This document shows positions 33,489-43,700 of a stretch of DNA of 64,000 nucleotides, in pieces. The position numbers were made by a program, and so were the translations under genes. Where the stretch lies: positions 119,600 through 183,599 of the forward strand of contig DEZI01000005.1 of assembly GCA_002364755.1 (NCBI GenBank), in the 5' to 3' direction. The notes under the pieces are model-generated. The model was not told where the DNA came from, searched no databases, and saw only the letters and a program-made list of their open reading frames with translations. Source of the stretch: Stenotrophomonas maltophilia (GTDB lineage Bacteria > Pseudomonadota > Gammaproteobacteria > Xanthomonadales > Xanthomonadaceae). Numbering within the stretch: position 1 is the first letter of the stretch; each line of letters starts with the position of its first letter.

Positions 33489-34829
33489 GTGCACGATTGG
33501 ATTGACCGCCTGCGACGCTGGGCCCTGCCTGCGATGGCCGCACTGGCCATGGCCGGCTGCGCGCGCACCGAGCAGGGCACCACCACGGTCCGCTTCTGGG
33601 CCATGGGCCGCGAGGCCGAAGTGGTCAGCGAACTCATCCACGAGTTCGAGGCCGAGAACCCCGGCATCAAGGTGGATGTGCAGAACATTCCCTGGACGGC
33701 CGCGCACGAGAAGCTGCTGACCGCGTTCGCCGCCGACGGCCTGCCCGATGTCTGCCAGCTCGGCAACACGTGGGTGCCTGAGTTCGCCGAGCTCAACGCG
33801 CTGACTTCGCTGCAGCCGTTCGTGCAGCATTCGTCGGTGGTCGATCCGCAGGATTATTTCCAGGGCATCTGGGATACCAACGTGATCCACGGTGAGCTGG
33901 TAGGCGTGCCGTGGTACGTCGATACCCGCCTGATCTACTACCGCAAGGACCTGCTGGCGCAGGCCGGCTTCGACCATCCGCCGCGTACCTGGGCGGAGTG
34001 GGATGAGCAGATGGCCGCGATCAAGAAGATGCAGGGGCCAAGCCGCTATGCGGTGCTGATGCCGATCAACGAGTTCGAGCAGCAGCTGTCGCTGGCCCTG
34101 CAGCAGCCCGATCCGCTGCTGCGCGACGACGACACCCGCGGCAATTTCTCCAGCCCCGGTTTCCGTCGCACCCTGGCCTTCTACGGCAACATGTTCGAGC
34201 AGGGCTGGGCGCCGAAGATGTCAGAGACGCAGATCTCCAACGTCTGGGATGAATTCTTCCGCGGCTTCAACGTGTTCTACATCTCCGGCCCCTGGAACAT
34301 CCGCGAGTTCAAGAAGCTGCAGCCCAAGGAACTGGAAGGGAAGTGGGGCACCGCCGCCCTGCCGGGCCCGGACGGTCCGGGCGCCGGCATCGCCGGTGGC
34401 ACCAGCCTGGTGATCTTCCGCAAGTCGCAGCAGAAGGAAGCGTCGTGGAAGCTGATCGAGTTCCTGTCGCGCCCGGAAATCCAGGCCCGTTTCCATTCCA
34501 TCATCGGTGACCTGCCGCCGCGCCGCAGCACCTGGAACGCTCCGTCTCTGGCCAACGATCCGCTGGCCGCCGCGTTCCGTGACCAGCTGGAGCGCGTCAA
34601 GCCCACGCCAAAGGTGCTCGAATGGGAGCGCATCGTGCAGGAAATGCGCATCGTCACCGAAAAGGTGGTGCGTGGCGGCATGCCGCAGGACAAGGCCGTG
34701 GAGGAGCTGGACCAGCGCGTGGACAAGGTGCTGGCCAAGCGCCGCTGGATGCATGAACAACAACGCCTGCAGCGCAGCGACGCCCCCTCGGGCTCGACCA
34801 GTGCAGTGGCGGCCGGGAGCCCGCAATGA
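33489..34829 (+). CDS. Sugar ABC transporter substrate-binding lipoprotein
   Basis: Family 1 extracellular solute-binding protein (MalE/UgpB class), 446 residues, with lipobox LAMAGC at about residue 24. The fold is supported by VRFWAMGREAEVVSELIHEF, the hinge segment GVPWYVDTRLIYYRKDLLA, and C-terminal LVIFRKSQQKEASWKLIEFL. GTG 33489 was chosen: AGGGGAAG precedes it and it lies four bases after the GH144 stop. The tail of about 55 residues is charged and unusual. The substrate is probably the product of the GH144 enzyme. Confidence 0.93.
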   Translation: MHDWIDRLRRWALPAMAALAMAGCARTEQGTTTVRFWAMGREAEVVSELIHEFEAENPGIKVDVQNIPWTAAHEKLLTAFAADGLPDVCQLGNTWVPEFAELNALTSLQPFVQHSSVVDPQDYFQGIWDTNVIHGELVGVPWYVDTRLIYYRKDLLAQAGFDHPPRTWAEWDEQMAAIKKMQGPSRYAVLMPINEFEQQLSLALQQPDPLLRDDDTRGNFSSPGFRRTLAFYGNMFEQGWAPKMSETQISNVWDEFFRGFNVFYISGPWNIREFKKLQPKELEGKWGTAALPGPDGPGAGIAGGTSLVIFRKSQQKEASWKLIEFLSRPEIQARFHSIIGDLPPRRSTWNAPSLANDPLAAAFRDQLERVKPTPKVLEWERIVQEMRIVTEKVVRGGMPQDKAVEELDQRVDKVLAKRRWMHEQQRLQRSDAPSGSTSAVAAGSPQ

Positions 34830-35707
34830 AACGTTCGTCCCTCGCCGGCTGGATCTTCGCCGGCCCCTCGCTGATCGTGCTGGGCGTGTTCTTCGGCCTG
34901 CCGGTCGCCTCGGCGCTCGCCCTGAGCGTGACCGACTTCGACCTGTACGCGCTGGCTGACGGCGCCAACCTGCGCTTCGTAGGGCTTGGCAACTACATCG
35001 ACCTGCTGCAGACGCCGATGTTCTGGAAGTCTCTGTGGAACACCACGTACTTCGTGGTGATCGGTGTCCCGCTGTCGATCAGTGTGTCGCTGGGCGCGGC
35101 GATGCTGCTCAATGCGCCGGCCGCCCGCTTCAAGGCGCTGTTCCGCACCGCGCTGTTCGCCCCGGTGGTGACTACCCTGGTTGCGGTGGCGGTGATCTGG
35201 CGGTACCTGTTCCATACCAGCTACGGCCTGGTGAACTACGGCCTGGGCCACATCGGCATCAGCCCGATCGACTGGCTGGGCGACCCGAACTGGGCGATGC
35301 CGACCATCATGCTGTTCGCCGTGTGGAAGAACTTCGGCTACAACATGGTGATCTTCCTGGCCGGCCTGCAGGCCATCCCGCATGACCTGTACGAGGCCGC
35401 GCGCATCGATGGCGCCTCGCGCTGGAAGCAGTTCCTGCACATCACCCTGCCGATGCTCGGCCCGGTGCTGCTGGTGGTCGGCGTCATTACCGTGTCCGGC
35501 TACTTCCAGCTGTTCGCCGAACCGTACGTCATGACCCGCGGCGACCCACTGCAGAGCACCGTCAGCGTGCTGTATTTCATGTTCGAGGAAGGCTTCAAGT
35601 GGTGGAACCTGGGACGCGCCTCTGCCGTGGCGTTCCTGCTGTTCCTGATCATCCTGGCGGTGACCACCGTGATGCTGCGTTTCGGCCGCAAGAGGCAGTT
35701 GGTATGA
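34826..35707 (+). CDS. Sugar ABC transporter permease (MalF-like)
   Basis: Inner-membrane permease of 293 residues with six hydrophobic segments and the ATPase-coupling EAA loop EAARIDGASRWKQFLHITLP (about 191-210). It overlaps both neighbours by four bases and so is translated with them. No ATPase gene is in the locus. Confidence 0.93.
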   Translation: MKRSSLAGWIFAGPSLIVLGVFFGLPVASALALSVTDFDLYALADGANLRFVGLGNYIDLLQTPMFWKSLWNTTYFVVIGVPLSISVSLGAAMLLNAPAARFKALFRTALFAPVVTTLVAVAVIWRYLFHTSYGLVNYGLGHIGISPIDWLGDPNWAMPTIMLFAVWKNFGYNMVIFLAGLQAIPHDLYEAARIDGASRWKQFLHITLPMLGPVLLVVGVITVSGYFQLFAEPYVMTRGDPLQSTVSVLYFMFEEGFKWWNLGRASAVAFLLFLIILAVTTVMLRFGRKRQLV

Positions 35708-36540
35708 GTCGTGAGATCGGCCAGTCGCGCTGGCACCCGTGGATGATCAATGGCGCGTTGCTGGTGCTGGCCCTGGTCAGCCTGGCACCGCTGTTGTGGA
35801 TGCTCTCGGTGTCGTTCATGCCGCAGGGTGAGGCGACCCATTTCCCGCCTCCGCTGCTGCCTTCGCACGTCACCACCCACAACTACACCGAGCTGTTCGC
35901 GCGCACCGGCATGGGCGGCAACTTCGCCAACAGCCTGCTGGTATCGGTGGCGATCACCTTCGGTTCGCTGCTGCTCAACACCATGGCCGGCTATGCGTTC
36001 GCCAAGCTGAACTTCGTCGGCCGTGAACGCCTGTTCCAGGTGCTGATGGCCGCGCTGGTGATCCCGGCGCAGGTGGCGATGCTGCCGCTGTTCCTGCTGA
36101 TGAAGCAGCTGGGCCTGGTCAACAGCTTCGGCGGCGTGATCGTGCCGGCGCTGGCCAGCGTGTTCGGCATCTTCCTGGTGCGCCAGTACGCCCGTTCCAT
36201 CCCGGACGAGCTGCTGGAAGCAGCCCGCATCGACGGGGCAGGGGAGCTGCGCATCTTCTTCCAGATCGTGCTGCCGATGCTCAAGCCGGTGCTGGTGACC
36301 CTGGCGATCTTTACGTTCATGGGCGCGTGGAACGATTTCATGTGGCCGCTGATCGTCTTGACCGACCAGGAGCACTACACTTTGCCGGTGGCGCTGGCCA
36401 CCCTCTCGCGCGAGCACATCATGGACGTGGAAATGATGATGGCCGGCGCGGTGGTCACCGTGGTTCCGGTGCTGGCCCTGTTCCTGGTCCTGCAGCGGTA
36501 CTACATCCAAGGTCTGTTGCTGGGGAGCGTCAAGGGATGA
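35704..36540 (+). CDS. Sugar ABC transporter permease (MalG-like)
   Basis: Second permease, 278 residues, with six segments and EAA loop EAARIDGAGELRIFFQIVLP (about 177-196). MSREIG at 35704 is the start that overlaps the preceding stop (ATGA). The segment GAWNDFMWPLIVLTD is typical of MalG-type subunits. It ends in a four-base overlap with the glycoside hydrolase gene. Confidence 0.93.
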   Translation: MSREIGQSRWHPWMINGALLVLALVSLAPLLWMLSVSFMPQGEATHFPPPLLPSHVTTHNYTELFARTGMGGNFANSLLVSVAITFGSLLLNTMAGYAFAKLNFVGRERLFQVLMAALVIPAQVAMLPLFLLMKQLGLVNSFGGVIVPALASVFGIFLVRQYARSIPDELLEAARIDGAGELRIFFQIVLPMLKPVLVTLAIFTFMGAWNDFMWPLIVLTDQEHYTLPVALATLSREHIMDVEMMMAGAVVTVVPVLALFLVLQRYYIQGLLLGSVKG

Positions 36541-39500
36541 AGCGAGCGATCGCCGTTGGATTGGGCCTGTTGTGGACCTCCCTGGCGATTGCCGCACCAC
36601 CGGCGCTGCCGGCGCCCAAGGTGCTGGATGACTTCGACGACCTCAACGCGTGGAAGCTGGTGCTGTCCGACCAGGTCAGCGGTTCGCTGCGGTCGGTCAG
36701 CGGCGCCGGCGGCGGCCGCGCGCTGTGCCTGGATTACGACTTCCACAAGGTGTCGGGCTATGTGGGCATCCGTCGTGCACTGAACATCGACTACCCGGCC
36801 AATTACCGGTTCGGGTTCCAGCTGCGCGGTGATTCCCCGCGCAACGACCTGCAGTTCAAGCTGATCGATGCCAGCGGCGACAACGTCTGGTGGGTCAACC
36901 GCCCCGGCTACAGCTTCAACAAGGCCTGGACCCCGGTCGAGTACCGCCGCCGGCAGATCGACAAGGCGTGGGGGCCGTCGGCCGAAAAAGAGATGGCGCG
37001 CAGCGCCGCGGTCGAGTTCACCATCTACAGCAAGGTCGGTGGCCGCGGCACGGTGTGCTTCGACAAGCTGACCCTGCAGGGCCTGCCGCCGCAGGACGAC
37101 TCGGCGCTGGTGCCGTCGGTGATCGCCGATACGGCCACCGCGTTGCAGGACCGCATGATCGACGGCAAGAGCGATACGTTCTGGGTCAGCGGCGGGGTCA
37201 AGCAGCAGACCATCAGCCTGGACCTGCACAAGAGCCGCGAGATCGGCGGTGCGGTGATCGACTGGCTGCCCGACCTGGAGGCGACCCGTTACGTCGTGCG
37301 CACCTCCGAGGACGGCCGCGACTGGCGCACCGTGCGCGAGGTCATCGGTGGCGGTGGCGGTCGCGACTGGCTGGCGCTGCCCGATACCGATGCGCGCTAT
37401 GTGCGCTTTGACCTGGAAGACGGACCGAACTGGCGCTATGGCATCCGCGATATCGCGCTGAAGCCGCTGGCGTTCGCGGCGACGCCCAATGCTTTCCTGT
37501 CCTCGGTCGCCGCCGACCTGCCGCGCGGTGCGCTGCCGCGTGCCTACGTCGGGGAGCAGCCGTACTGGACCCTGCTTGGCCTCGATGGTGGCCAGGAGCA
37601 GGCCCTCATCAGCGAGGATGGCGCGCTGGAGCCCGCCAAGGGCAGCTTCAGCATCGAGCCGTTCATCCGCCTTGACGGCAAGCTGCTGGACTGGTCCAGC
37701 GTGGCCGCCACGCAGTCGCTGCAGGACCGTTACCTGCCCATCGCCACGGTCGACTGGGTGCATGAGAAGGCCGGCCTGTCGGTGACCAGCTTCGTGCAGG
37801 GCACGCCCGACCGCGCCCAGCTGATCGGCCGTTACCGCCTGAGCAACCCGGACAAGGTCGCCCACGAATACACCCTGGCGCTGGCGATCCGCCCTTGGCA
37901 GGTCAACCCGCCGACCCAGTTCCTCAACACCACCGGCGGCTACAGCCGCATCGAAGCGCTGGACGTGGGCGATCAGCTGGTGCGGGTGAACGGCGAGCCG
38001 CGCATCTACCCGCTGCAGGCCCCGGACGCCCGCTTCGCCACCACGTTCGATGGCAAGCTCGATGCGATGCACCTGGCGTCGGGCAAGTTCCCCGCAACGA
38101 CCGCGGTGAAGGATTCCACCGGCCTGGCGTCCGGCGCCCTGCTGTACACGATCAAGCTCGAGCCCGGGCAGAGCCGCGAGGTGGCCGTGGTGCTGCCGCA
38201 GACCGGCGGCTGGAAGCCGCAGGCGCTGGACGTGGCCAAGGCGCAGCAGCAGGTCGCGGCGATGTGGCGCGACAAGCTGGGCGTGGTCGCCCTGCAGGTG
38301 CCGGCAGCAGGCCAGCCGCTGGTGGAAACTCTGCGGACCGCGGTGGCGCACATGCTGATCTCGCGCGTCGGCCCGCGCCTGCAGCCGGGCACGCGTTCGT
38401 ATGCGCGCAGCTGGATCCGCGATGGCGCGATGATTTCCGAAGGCCTGCTGCGCATGGGCCGCAGCGATGCCGTGCGCGATTACGTCACCTGGTATGCGCC
38501 GTTCCAGTTCGATAACGGCAAGGTGCCGTGCTGCGTCGATGCCCGCGGCAGTGACCCGGTGCCGGAGAACGACAGCCACGGCGAACTGATCTACAACATC
38601 GCCGAGTACTGGCGCTACACCGGCGACGGCACCTTCCTGGAGCTGATGTGGCCGCACGTGCAGGGCGCCTACAGCTACATGGAGCAGCTGCGCGCCAGCG
38701 AGCGCACCGAAGAGAACCGCGCGCGCAATCCCGCCTTCTACGGGATGATGCCGGCTTCGATCAGCCACGAAGGCTATTCGGCCAAGCCGATGCACTCGTA
38801 CTGGGACAACTTCTGGGCGCTGCGCGGCTACAAGGATGCCGCGCAGGTGGCGGCCCAGCTGGGCAAGCTCGAAGCCATGCAGATCAGCGAGTCGCGCGAT
38901 CAGTTCCGCGACGACCTGCAGGCCTCGTTGCTGTCGGCCATGCAGCAGCACAGGATCGACTACCTGCCCGGTTCCGCCGAGCTGGGTGATTTCGATGCCA
39001 CCTCCACCACCATCGCACTGGCGCCGGGTGGTGAGCAGGGTCGGCTGCCGCAGGAAGCGCTGGAGGCGACCTTCGAACGCTACTGGGCCGAGTTCGTCGC
39101 GCGCCGCGATGGCAAGCGCGAATGGAAGGACTACACGCCTTACGAGTGGCGCAACGTGGCGGCCTTCGTGCGCCTGGGCTGGCGCGACCGTGCCTGGCAG
39201 GCCACCCAGTTCTTCTTCAAGGACCGCGCACCGCAGGCCTGGAACCAGTGGGCCGAAGTGGTCTCGCGCACGCCGCGCAAGCCGTTCTTCGTCGGTGACC
39301 TGCCGCATGCCTGGGTGGCCTCTGACTTCGTGCGCTCGGCGCTGGACATGTTCGCCTACAACCGCGACGCCGATGAGGCGCTGGTGCTGGCCGCCGGCAT
39401 TCCCACCGCCTGGTTCCAGGGGGATGGCATCGCGGTACAGGGCCTGCGCACGCCGCAGGGCCAGCTGAACTACCGCCTGCAGCGCAGTGACAAGCAGCTG

Positions 39501-39704
39501 GTGCTGGACCTGCAGCCGGGCCTGGTGCCGCCGCCGGGTGGCGTCGCGCTGCCGTGGCCCTACAGCGGCGAACCGGGTGCGGCCACCATCAATGGCGAGC
39601 CGGCCGAATGGAGCAACCGCGAACTGCGCGTGCACCAGCTGCCGGCACGGATCGAGATCGACGTGCCTGGCGCGGTGCGTCGCGCAGAACGCAAGGGGCA
39701 GTAA
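36537..39704 (+). CDS. Large multidomain glycoside hydrolase (beta-sandwich plus F5/8C plus alpha/alpha barrel)
   Basis: Secreted protein of 1055 residues with a signal peptide (SLAIAA, about 1-20). Residues about 28-185 form a carbohydrate-binding-like jelly roll (VLDDFDDLNAWKLVL ... CFDKLTLQGL). About 190-310 resemble a coagulation factor 5/8 type C (discoidin) domain. A middle beta-sandwich precedes a six-hairpin catalytic barrel from about 560, with RSYARSWIRDGAMISEGLL (about 620) and WKDYTPYEWRNVAAFVRLG (about 860). No exact GH family can be assigned by eye. It starts at ATG 36537, overlapping the permease stop, and probably acts with the GH144 enzyme in the periplasm. Confidence 0.85.
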   Translation: MKRAIAVGLGLLWTSLAIAAPPALPAPKVLDDFDDLNAWKLVLSDQVSGSLRSVSGAGGGRALCLDYDFHKVSGYVGIRRALNIDYPANYRFGFQLRGDSPRNDLQFKLIDASGDNVWWVNRPGYSFNKAWTPVEYRRRQIDKAWGPSAEKEMARSAAVEFTIYSKVGGRGTVCFDKLTLQGLPPQDDSALVPSVIADTATALQDRMIDGKSDTFWVSGGVKQQTISLDLHKSREIGGAVIDWLPDLEATRYVVRTSEDGRDWRTVREVIGGGGGRDWLALPDTDARYVRFDLEDGPNWRYGIRDIALKPLAFAATPNAFLSSVAADLPRGALPRAYVGEQPYWTLLGLDGGQEQALISEDGALEPAKGSFSIEPFIRLDGKLLDWSSVAATQSLQDRYLPIATVDWVHEKAGLSVTSFVQGTPDRAQLIGRYRLSNPDKVAHEYTLALAIRPWQVNPPTQFLNTTGGYSRIEALDVGDQLVRVNGEPRIYPLQAPDARFATTFDGKLDAMHLASGKFPATTAVKDSTGLASGALLYTIKLEPGQSREVAVVLPQTGGWKPQALDVAKAQQQVAAMWRDKLGVVALQVPAAGQPLVETLRTAVAHMLISRVGPRLQPGTRSYARSWIRDGAMISEGLLRMGRSDAVRDYVTWYAPFQFDNGKVPCCVDARGSDPVPENDSHGELIYNIAEYWRYTGDGTFLELMWPHVQGAYSYMEQLRASERTEENRARNPAFYGMMPASISHEGYSAKPMHSYWDNFWALRGYKDAAQVAAQLGKLEAMQISESRDQFRDDLQASLLSAMQQHRIDYLPGSAELGDFDATSTTIALAPGGEQGRLPQEALEATFERYWAEFVARRDGKREWKDYTPYEWRNVAAFVRLGWRDRAWQATQFFFKDRAPQAWNQWAEVVSRTPRKPFFVGDLPHAWVASDFVRSALDMFAYNRDADEALVLAAGIPTAWFQGDGIAVQGLRTPQGQLNYRLQRSDKQLVLDLQPGLVPPPGGVALPWPYSGEPGAATINGEPAEWSNRELRVHQLPARIEIDVPGAVRRAERKGQ

Positions 39705-39706
39705 GC

Positions 39707-40591
39707 ATGGCGTTGAAGCAGGGGAGGGCGCGCGTGGCAGTGCGCGTTCTGGGGCTGGCAATCGCGTTGGCGTTGCCCGGGTTGGCCATGGCGCAGCCGT
39801 CGGGCGAACCGGCCGCTGCGGAGATATCGACCGCGTCCGGCATGGGCATGGTGACCTTCAACCTGCACCATGACCGCGAGGACTGGCCGACCCGGCGGCG
39901 CACCATCGTGGCCGAGCTGAAGCGCCTGCAGCCCGATGCCATCGCCCTGCAGGAAGTGATCCAGCGCCGCAACGTGCGCAACCAGGCACAGTGGCTGGCC
40001 AGCCAGCTCGGCTACAAGTACGTCTTCGTCTCCACCGATCCGGTGGGTGCGCCCAAGCGCTACGGCAACGCGCTGCTGACCCGGCGCGCGATCCTGGCCC
40101 ACGGCGAGCACCTGCTGCAGCCGCTGGATGACTACCGCACCGTGGCCCACCTGCGCATCAACGTGGACGGGCAGCCGGTGAACGTCTATGCCACGCATCT
40201 GAACGAGCGCAGCGACGAGCGTGGCCAGAGCATCCGCCGCAGCCAGGTGGAAGACCTGCTGCGCTACATCACCGAAACCTCGGCCGGTGCCCCGGTGGTG
40301 ATTGCCGGCGACTTCAACGCACTGGTGGATGCGGGCGACCTGAGTGAGCTGCGCAGCCATTACGGCGACAGCTACGGCAGCGTGCACGTGAACACCGACC
40401 TCGCCGACGTCAGCACCTTGAACCGGCACTATTACCAGGCGCCCTCGCGCATCGACCACATCTTCTTCCAGCAGGACCGGATGGTCGCGCGCGAAGCGAA
40501 GATCCTGTTCGACCAGCCCGACGACAGCGGTCGCTGGGCGTCGGACCATTACGGGGTCTGGACCCGCCTGCAGTTCGCCCCGGCGCGCTGA
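39707..40591 (+). CDS. Secreted endonuclease/exonuclease/phosphatase-fold hydrolase
   Basis: EEP-superfamily metal-dependent phosphoesterase, 294 residues, with a signal peptide cleaved after LAMA (about residue 29). All catalytic signatures are present: VTFNLHH, the metal glutamate in ALQEV, the histidine in YATHLNE, GDFNAL, and SDHYGVW near the end. The substrate is unknown: DNA, a phosphodiester or a phosphorylated sugar are all possible. It starts two bases after the glycoside hydrolase stop and so belongs to the sugar operon, which is unusual for a nuclease-fold protein. Confidence 0.88.
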   Translation: MALKQGRARVAVRVLGLAIALALPGLAMAQPSGEPAAAEISTASGMGMVTFNLHHDREDWPTRRRTIVAELKRLQPDAIALQEVIQRRNVRNQAQWLASQLGYKYVFVSTDPVGAPKRYGNALLTRRAILAHGEHLLQPLDDYRTVAHLRINVDGQPVNVYATHLNERSDERGQSIRRSQVEDLLRYITETSAGAPVVIAGDFNALVDAGDLSELRSHYGDSYGSVHVNTDLADVSTLNRHYYQAPSRIDHIFFQQDRMVAREAKILFDQPDDSGRWASDHYGVWTRLQFAPAR

Positions 40592-40613
40592 CGCGGCGGG
40601 CCTCAATGCTCTG

Positions 40614-40636
40614 GTAGGTGCCAACCTTGGTTGGCA
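40614..40636 (+). repeat. SMAG palindrome after the carbohydrate operon
   Basis: GTAGG-TGCCAACC-TT-GGTTGGCA is a perfect 8-base stem with the GTAG end, lying just after the last operon stop. Confidence 0.85.
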
Positions 40637-40690
40637 AGGGCGTGCCCGCGTGCCTTGAATCAAGGTGGATCCCCCGACGCGGCGCCGGAC

Positions 40691-40731
40691 GCAAAAACAA
40701 AAACGGCGGGGATCATCGATCCCCGCCGTTT
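40691..40731 (-). terminator. Rho-independent terminator of rne
   Basis: The perfect stem CGGCGGGGATC/GATCCCCGCCG (40704-40728) is followed on the minus strand by a T-rich run (TTTTTGTTTTTG). It is 24 bases downstream of the rne stop and may also end the plus-strand sugar operon. Confidence 0.9.
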
Positions 40732-40754
40732 CGTTCTATCCGATCAAAGAACGA

Positions 40755-43700
40755 TCAGTTCGCCGGCGGCGTGCGCTTGGCGGCGTCTTCGTCTTCGTCC
40801 GATGCCTGGGCATCCGCGGCCTGGCTGGCCGAATCGGCATGGCCATCGGCCACCGGGTCGATCGACGTCGTCACCACGGCTTCGGCAACCGGTGCGGCAG
40901 CTTCGACCGGCGCGGCTTCGACGGCCACCGGCGCTGGCGCCTGCTCGACGACCGGTGCGGTTTCGACCACCGGGGCGGCTTCGACGACCGGCTTCGCTTC
41001 CACCACCGGAGCGGCTTCAGCAACCACCGGCTTGGTTTCCACGACCGGAGCCACGTCCACCACCGGAGCGGCTTCGACGACCATCGGTGCCGGCGCGGCC
41101 ACCACGGCGGCCGCTTCGACCACCGGCTTGGCGTCAGCCACCGGAGCGACCGGTGCTTCCGGCTGGGCCGGGGTTGCGGCGTCGATCTGGTCCAGCATGC
41201 TGGTCTGCACTGGCTGCGGGGTCGGCTCGGCCTTGATGACCGGTGCCGGAGCTGCGGCTTCCTGCGAAGGAGCGACTGCTTCGACCACGGCGCTGCTCAC
41301 GGCAACCACCGGGGCGGCAGTGGCAACGGCGACCGGTGCACGGGCAGGCTTCTCGGCTTCCACGGCCACCGGCTCGACTTCGTCATCGAAATCGAATTCC
41401 GGCTGCGAGCGCGACGGCTGCGCGGCAGCGACCGGAGTGGCCTCGGCGGCAGTGTCGACAACCTGGTCGACGCCGTCGTTGTCATCGCCATCGTCACCGT
41501 CGTCTTGGTCATCGCCCAGGGCATCGGTACCGGTGGCATTCTCCGCGCCACCGCGGCGACGACGGCGGCCACCGCGACGGCCACGACGGCGGCGGGTCGC
41601 GCCTTCGCCGGCCTGTTCGCCTGCAGCATCGGTCGCTGCATCTTCGCCGGAGACGGCAACCGCGTCGGCGTCAGGGCCTGCAGCCACCGTGGCATCGGCC
41701 ACCGGTGCGGCATCGGCCGCCACCACGTCGGCGACCGGTGCAGCCGGTGCCACCGGAGCGGCCGGTGCTGTGCCTTCCTGCGCGGTCACCGCGTTGGCGG
41801 CAACGGCAGTCGCGGCCACGGCGGCAGCCGCGGTTGCGGTGTCGACCGGTGCTTCGGCGGCGGCGCGCTGCGGCTTTTCGGCCGGCTTCTCGCCGTCCTG
41901 CTGCGGGCGCGGCTGCCTCGGCTGCTTCAGCTTCGGCTGCTGCTGCGGATTCTGGCCCTGCTGCTCGTTGCGCGGCTGTTTCTGCTGCTGCGGCTGCTGC
42001 TGGCCGTCCTTCTGCTGGGCGTCCTTCTGCCTGCCCTGCTGCGGCTGCTGCTGGGCATTGCCGTTGTTGTTGCCGCCCTGGCGGCCGTCCTTGCGCTGCT
42101 CACCGCGGTCCTTGCGGTTGCCGCCGTCCTTCTGCTGCTGCGCATTGCCGTTGCCGCCGTTGCCACGGCTGTCGTCGCGACGGTCCTTGCGGTCCTTGTT
42201 GCGATCCTTGTTACGATCCTTGCGGCCGCCATCCTGCTGCGGCTGGCGGGCTGCCGGGGCCGGAGCGGGGGCCGGAGCCGGCTCGCCACCGAAGATGCGC
42301 TTCAGCCAGCCGACGACGCCGCCACTGGCGGCCGGTGCCGGGGCAGCGGCGACCGGTGCCGGGACCGGAGCGGCCACGGGTTCGGCTTCGGCACGCACCG
42401 GGGCCGGTGCGGTGTGCTTGACCTGGGTCACGGCCGGCGGCGGGATGTTCAGCTGGCCCTTGGTCAGGGCGTGCACCGGCAGCTTGCGCGGGGTGCCACG
42501 CTGGTAGCTCGGCTTGTTGCTGTCTTCACCCAGCTCGTTCTCGCGCAGGCGGGTGACGTTGTAGTGCGGCGTGTGCAGCTGCTCGTCGGCGACGATCACG
42601 ATCGGCGCTTCGTGGCGCTGCTCGATTTCACGCAGGGCGCTGCGCTTCTCGTTCAGCAGGTAATTGGCGATCTCCACCGGGGCCTGGACCAGCACCTGCC
42701 CGGTGTTTTCCTTCATCGCATGCTCTTCGGCGACGCGGATGATCGACAGCGACAGCGACTCGACGCTGCGCATGCGGCCGTGGCCGTCACAGCGCGGGCA
42801 GACGATCTGGCTGGATTCACCCAGGCTCGGGCGCAGGCGCTGGCGGCTCATTTCCAGCAGGCCGAAGCGCGAGATGCGGCCGACCTGGACGCGCGCGCGG
42901 TCGTACTTCAGCGCGTTGGCCAGGCGGTTCTCGACTTCTCGCTGGTGCTTGTTGGAGGCCATGTCGATGAAATCGATGACCACAAGGCCGCCCAGGTCGC
43001 GCAGGCGCAGCTGGCGGGCCACTTCCTCGGCCGCTTCCAGGTTGGTCTGGAAGGCGGTGTCCTCGATGTCGCTGCCCTTGGTGGCGCGGGAGGAGTTGAC
43101 GTCGACGGCGGTCAGCGCTTCGGTCTGGTCGACCACGATCGAGCCGCCCGACGGCAGGCGCACATTGCGCTCGTAGGCGCCTTCGATCTGCGATTCGATC
43201 TGGAAGCGGTTGAACAGCGGGATGTCGTCCTTGTAATGCTTGAGCTTGCGCAGGGTCTGCGGCATCACCTGCTGCATGAACTCGCGGGCGTGCTCGTACA
43301 TCTCCTCGGTGTCCACCAGGATCTCGCCGATGTCGGCGCGCAGGTAGTCACGCAGGGCGCGCACGATCAGGCGCGATTCCTGGTAGATCAGGAACGGGGC
43401 CGGCTTGCTCAGGGCAGCTTCGGCGATGGCGCGCCAGACGTTCAGCAGGTAATCCAGATCCCACTGCAGTTCTTCGGCATCGCGGCCGACGCCGGCGGTG
43501 CGGATGATCACGCCCATGTCGTCGGGGATGTTCAGCTTGTCCAGGGCGTCCTTCAGGGCGGCCCGGTCTTCGCCTTCGATGCGACGGGAGACACCGCCCG
43601 CGCTCGGCGAGTTCGGCATCAGCACCATGTAACGGCCGGCCAGGGAGATGAACGTGGTCAGGGCGGCGCCCTTGTTGCCGCGCTCTTCCTTGTCCACCTG

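Noticed and set aside
36501..39761. 1086-codon open frame on the minus strand
   Set aside because: Antisense to the large glycoside hydrolase, which has clear domains.
40618..42507. 629-codon Ser/Thr/Gly-rich frame on the plus strand
   Set aside because: Mirror of the low-complexity tail of RNase E; looks surface-protein-like only because the repeats are read backwards.
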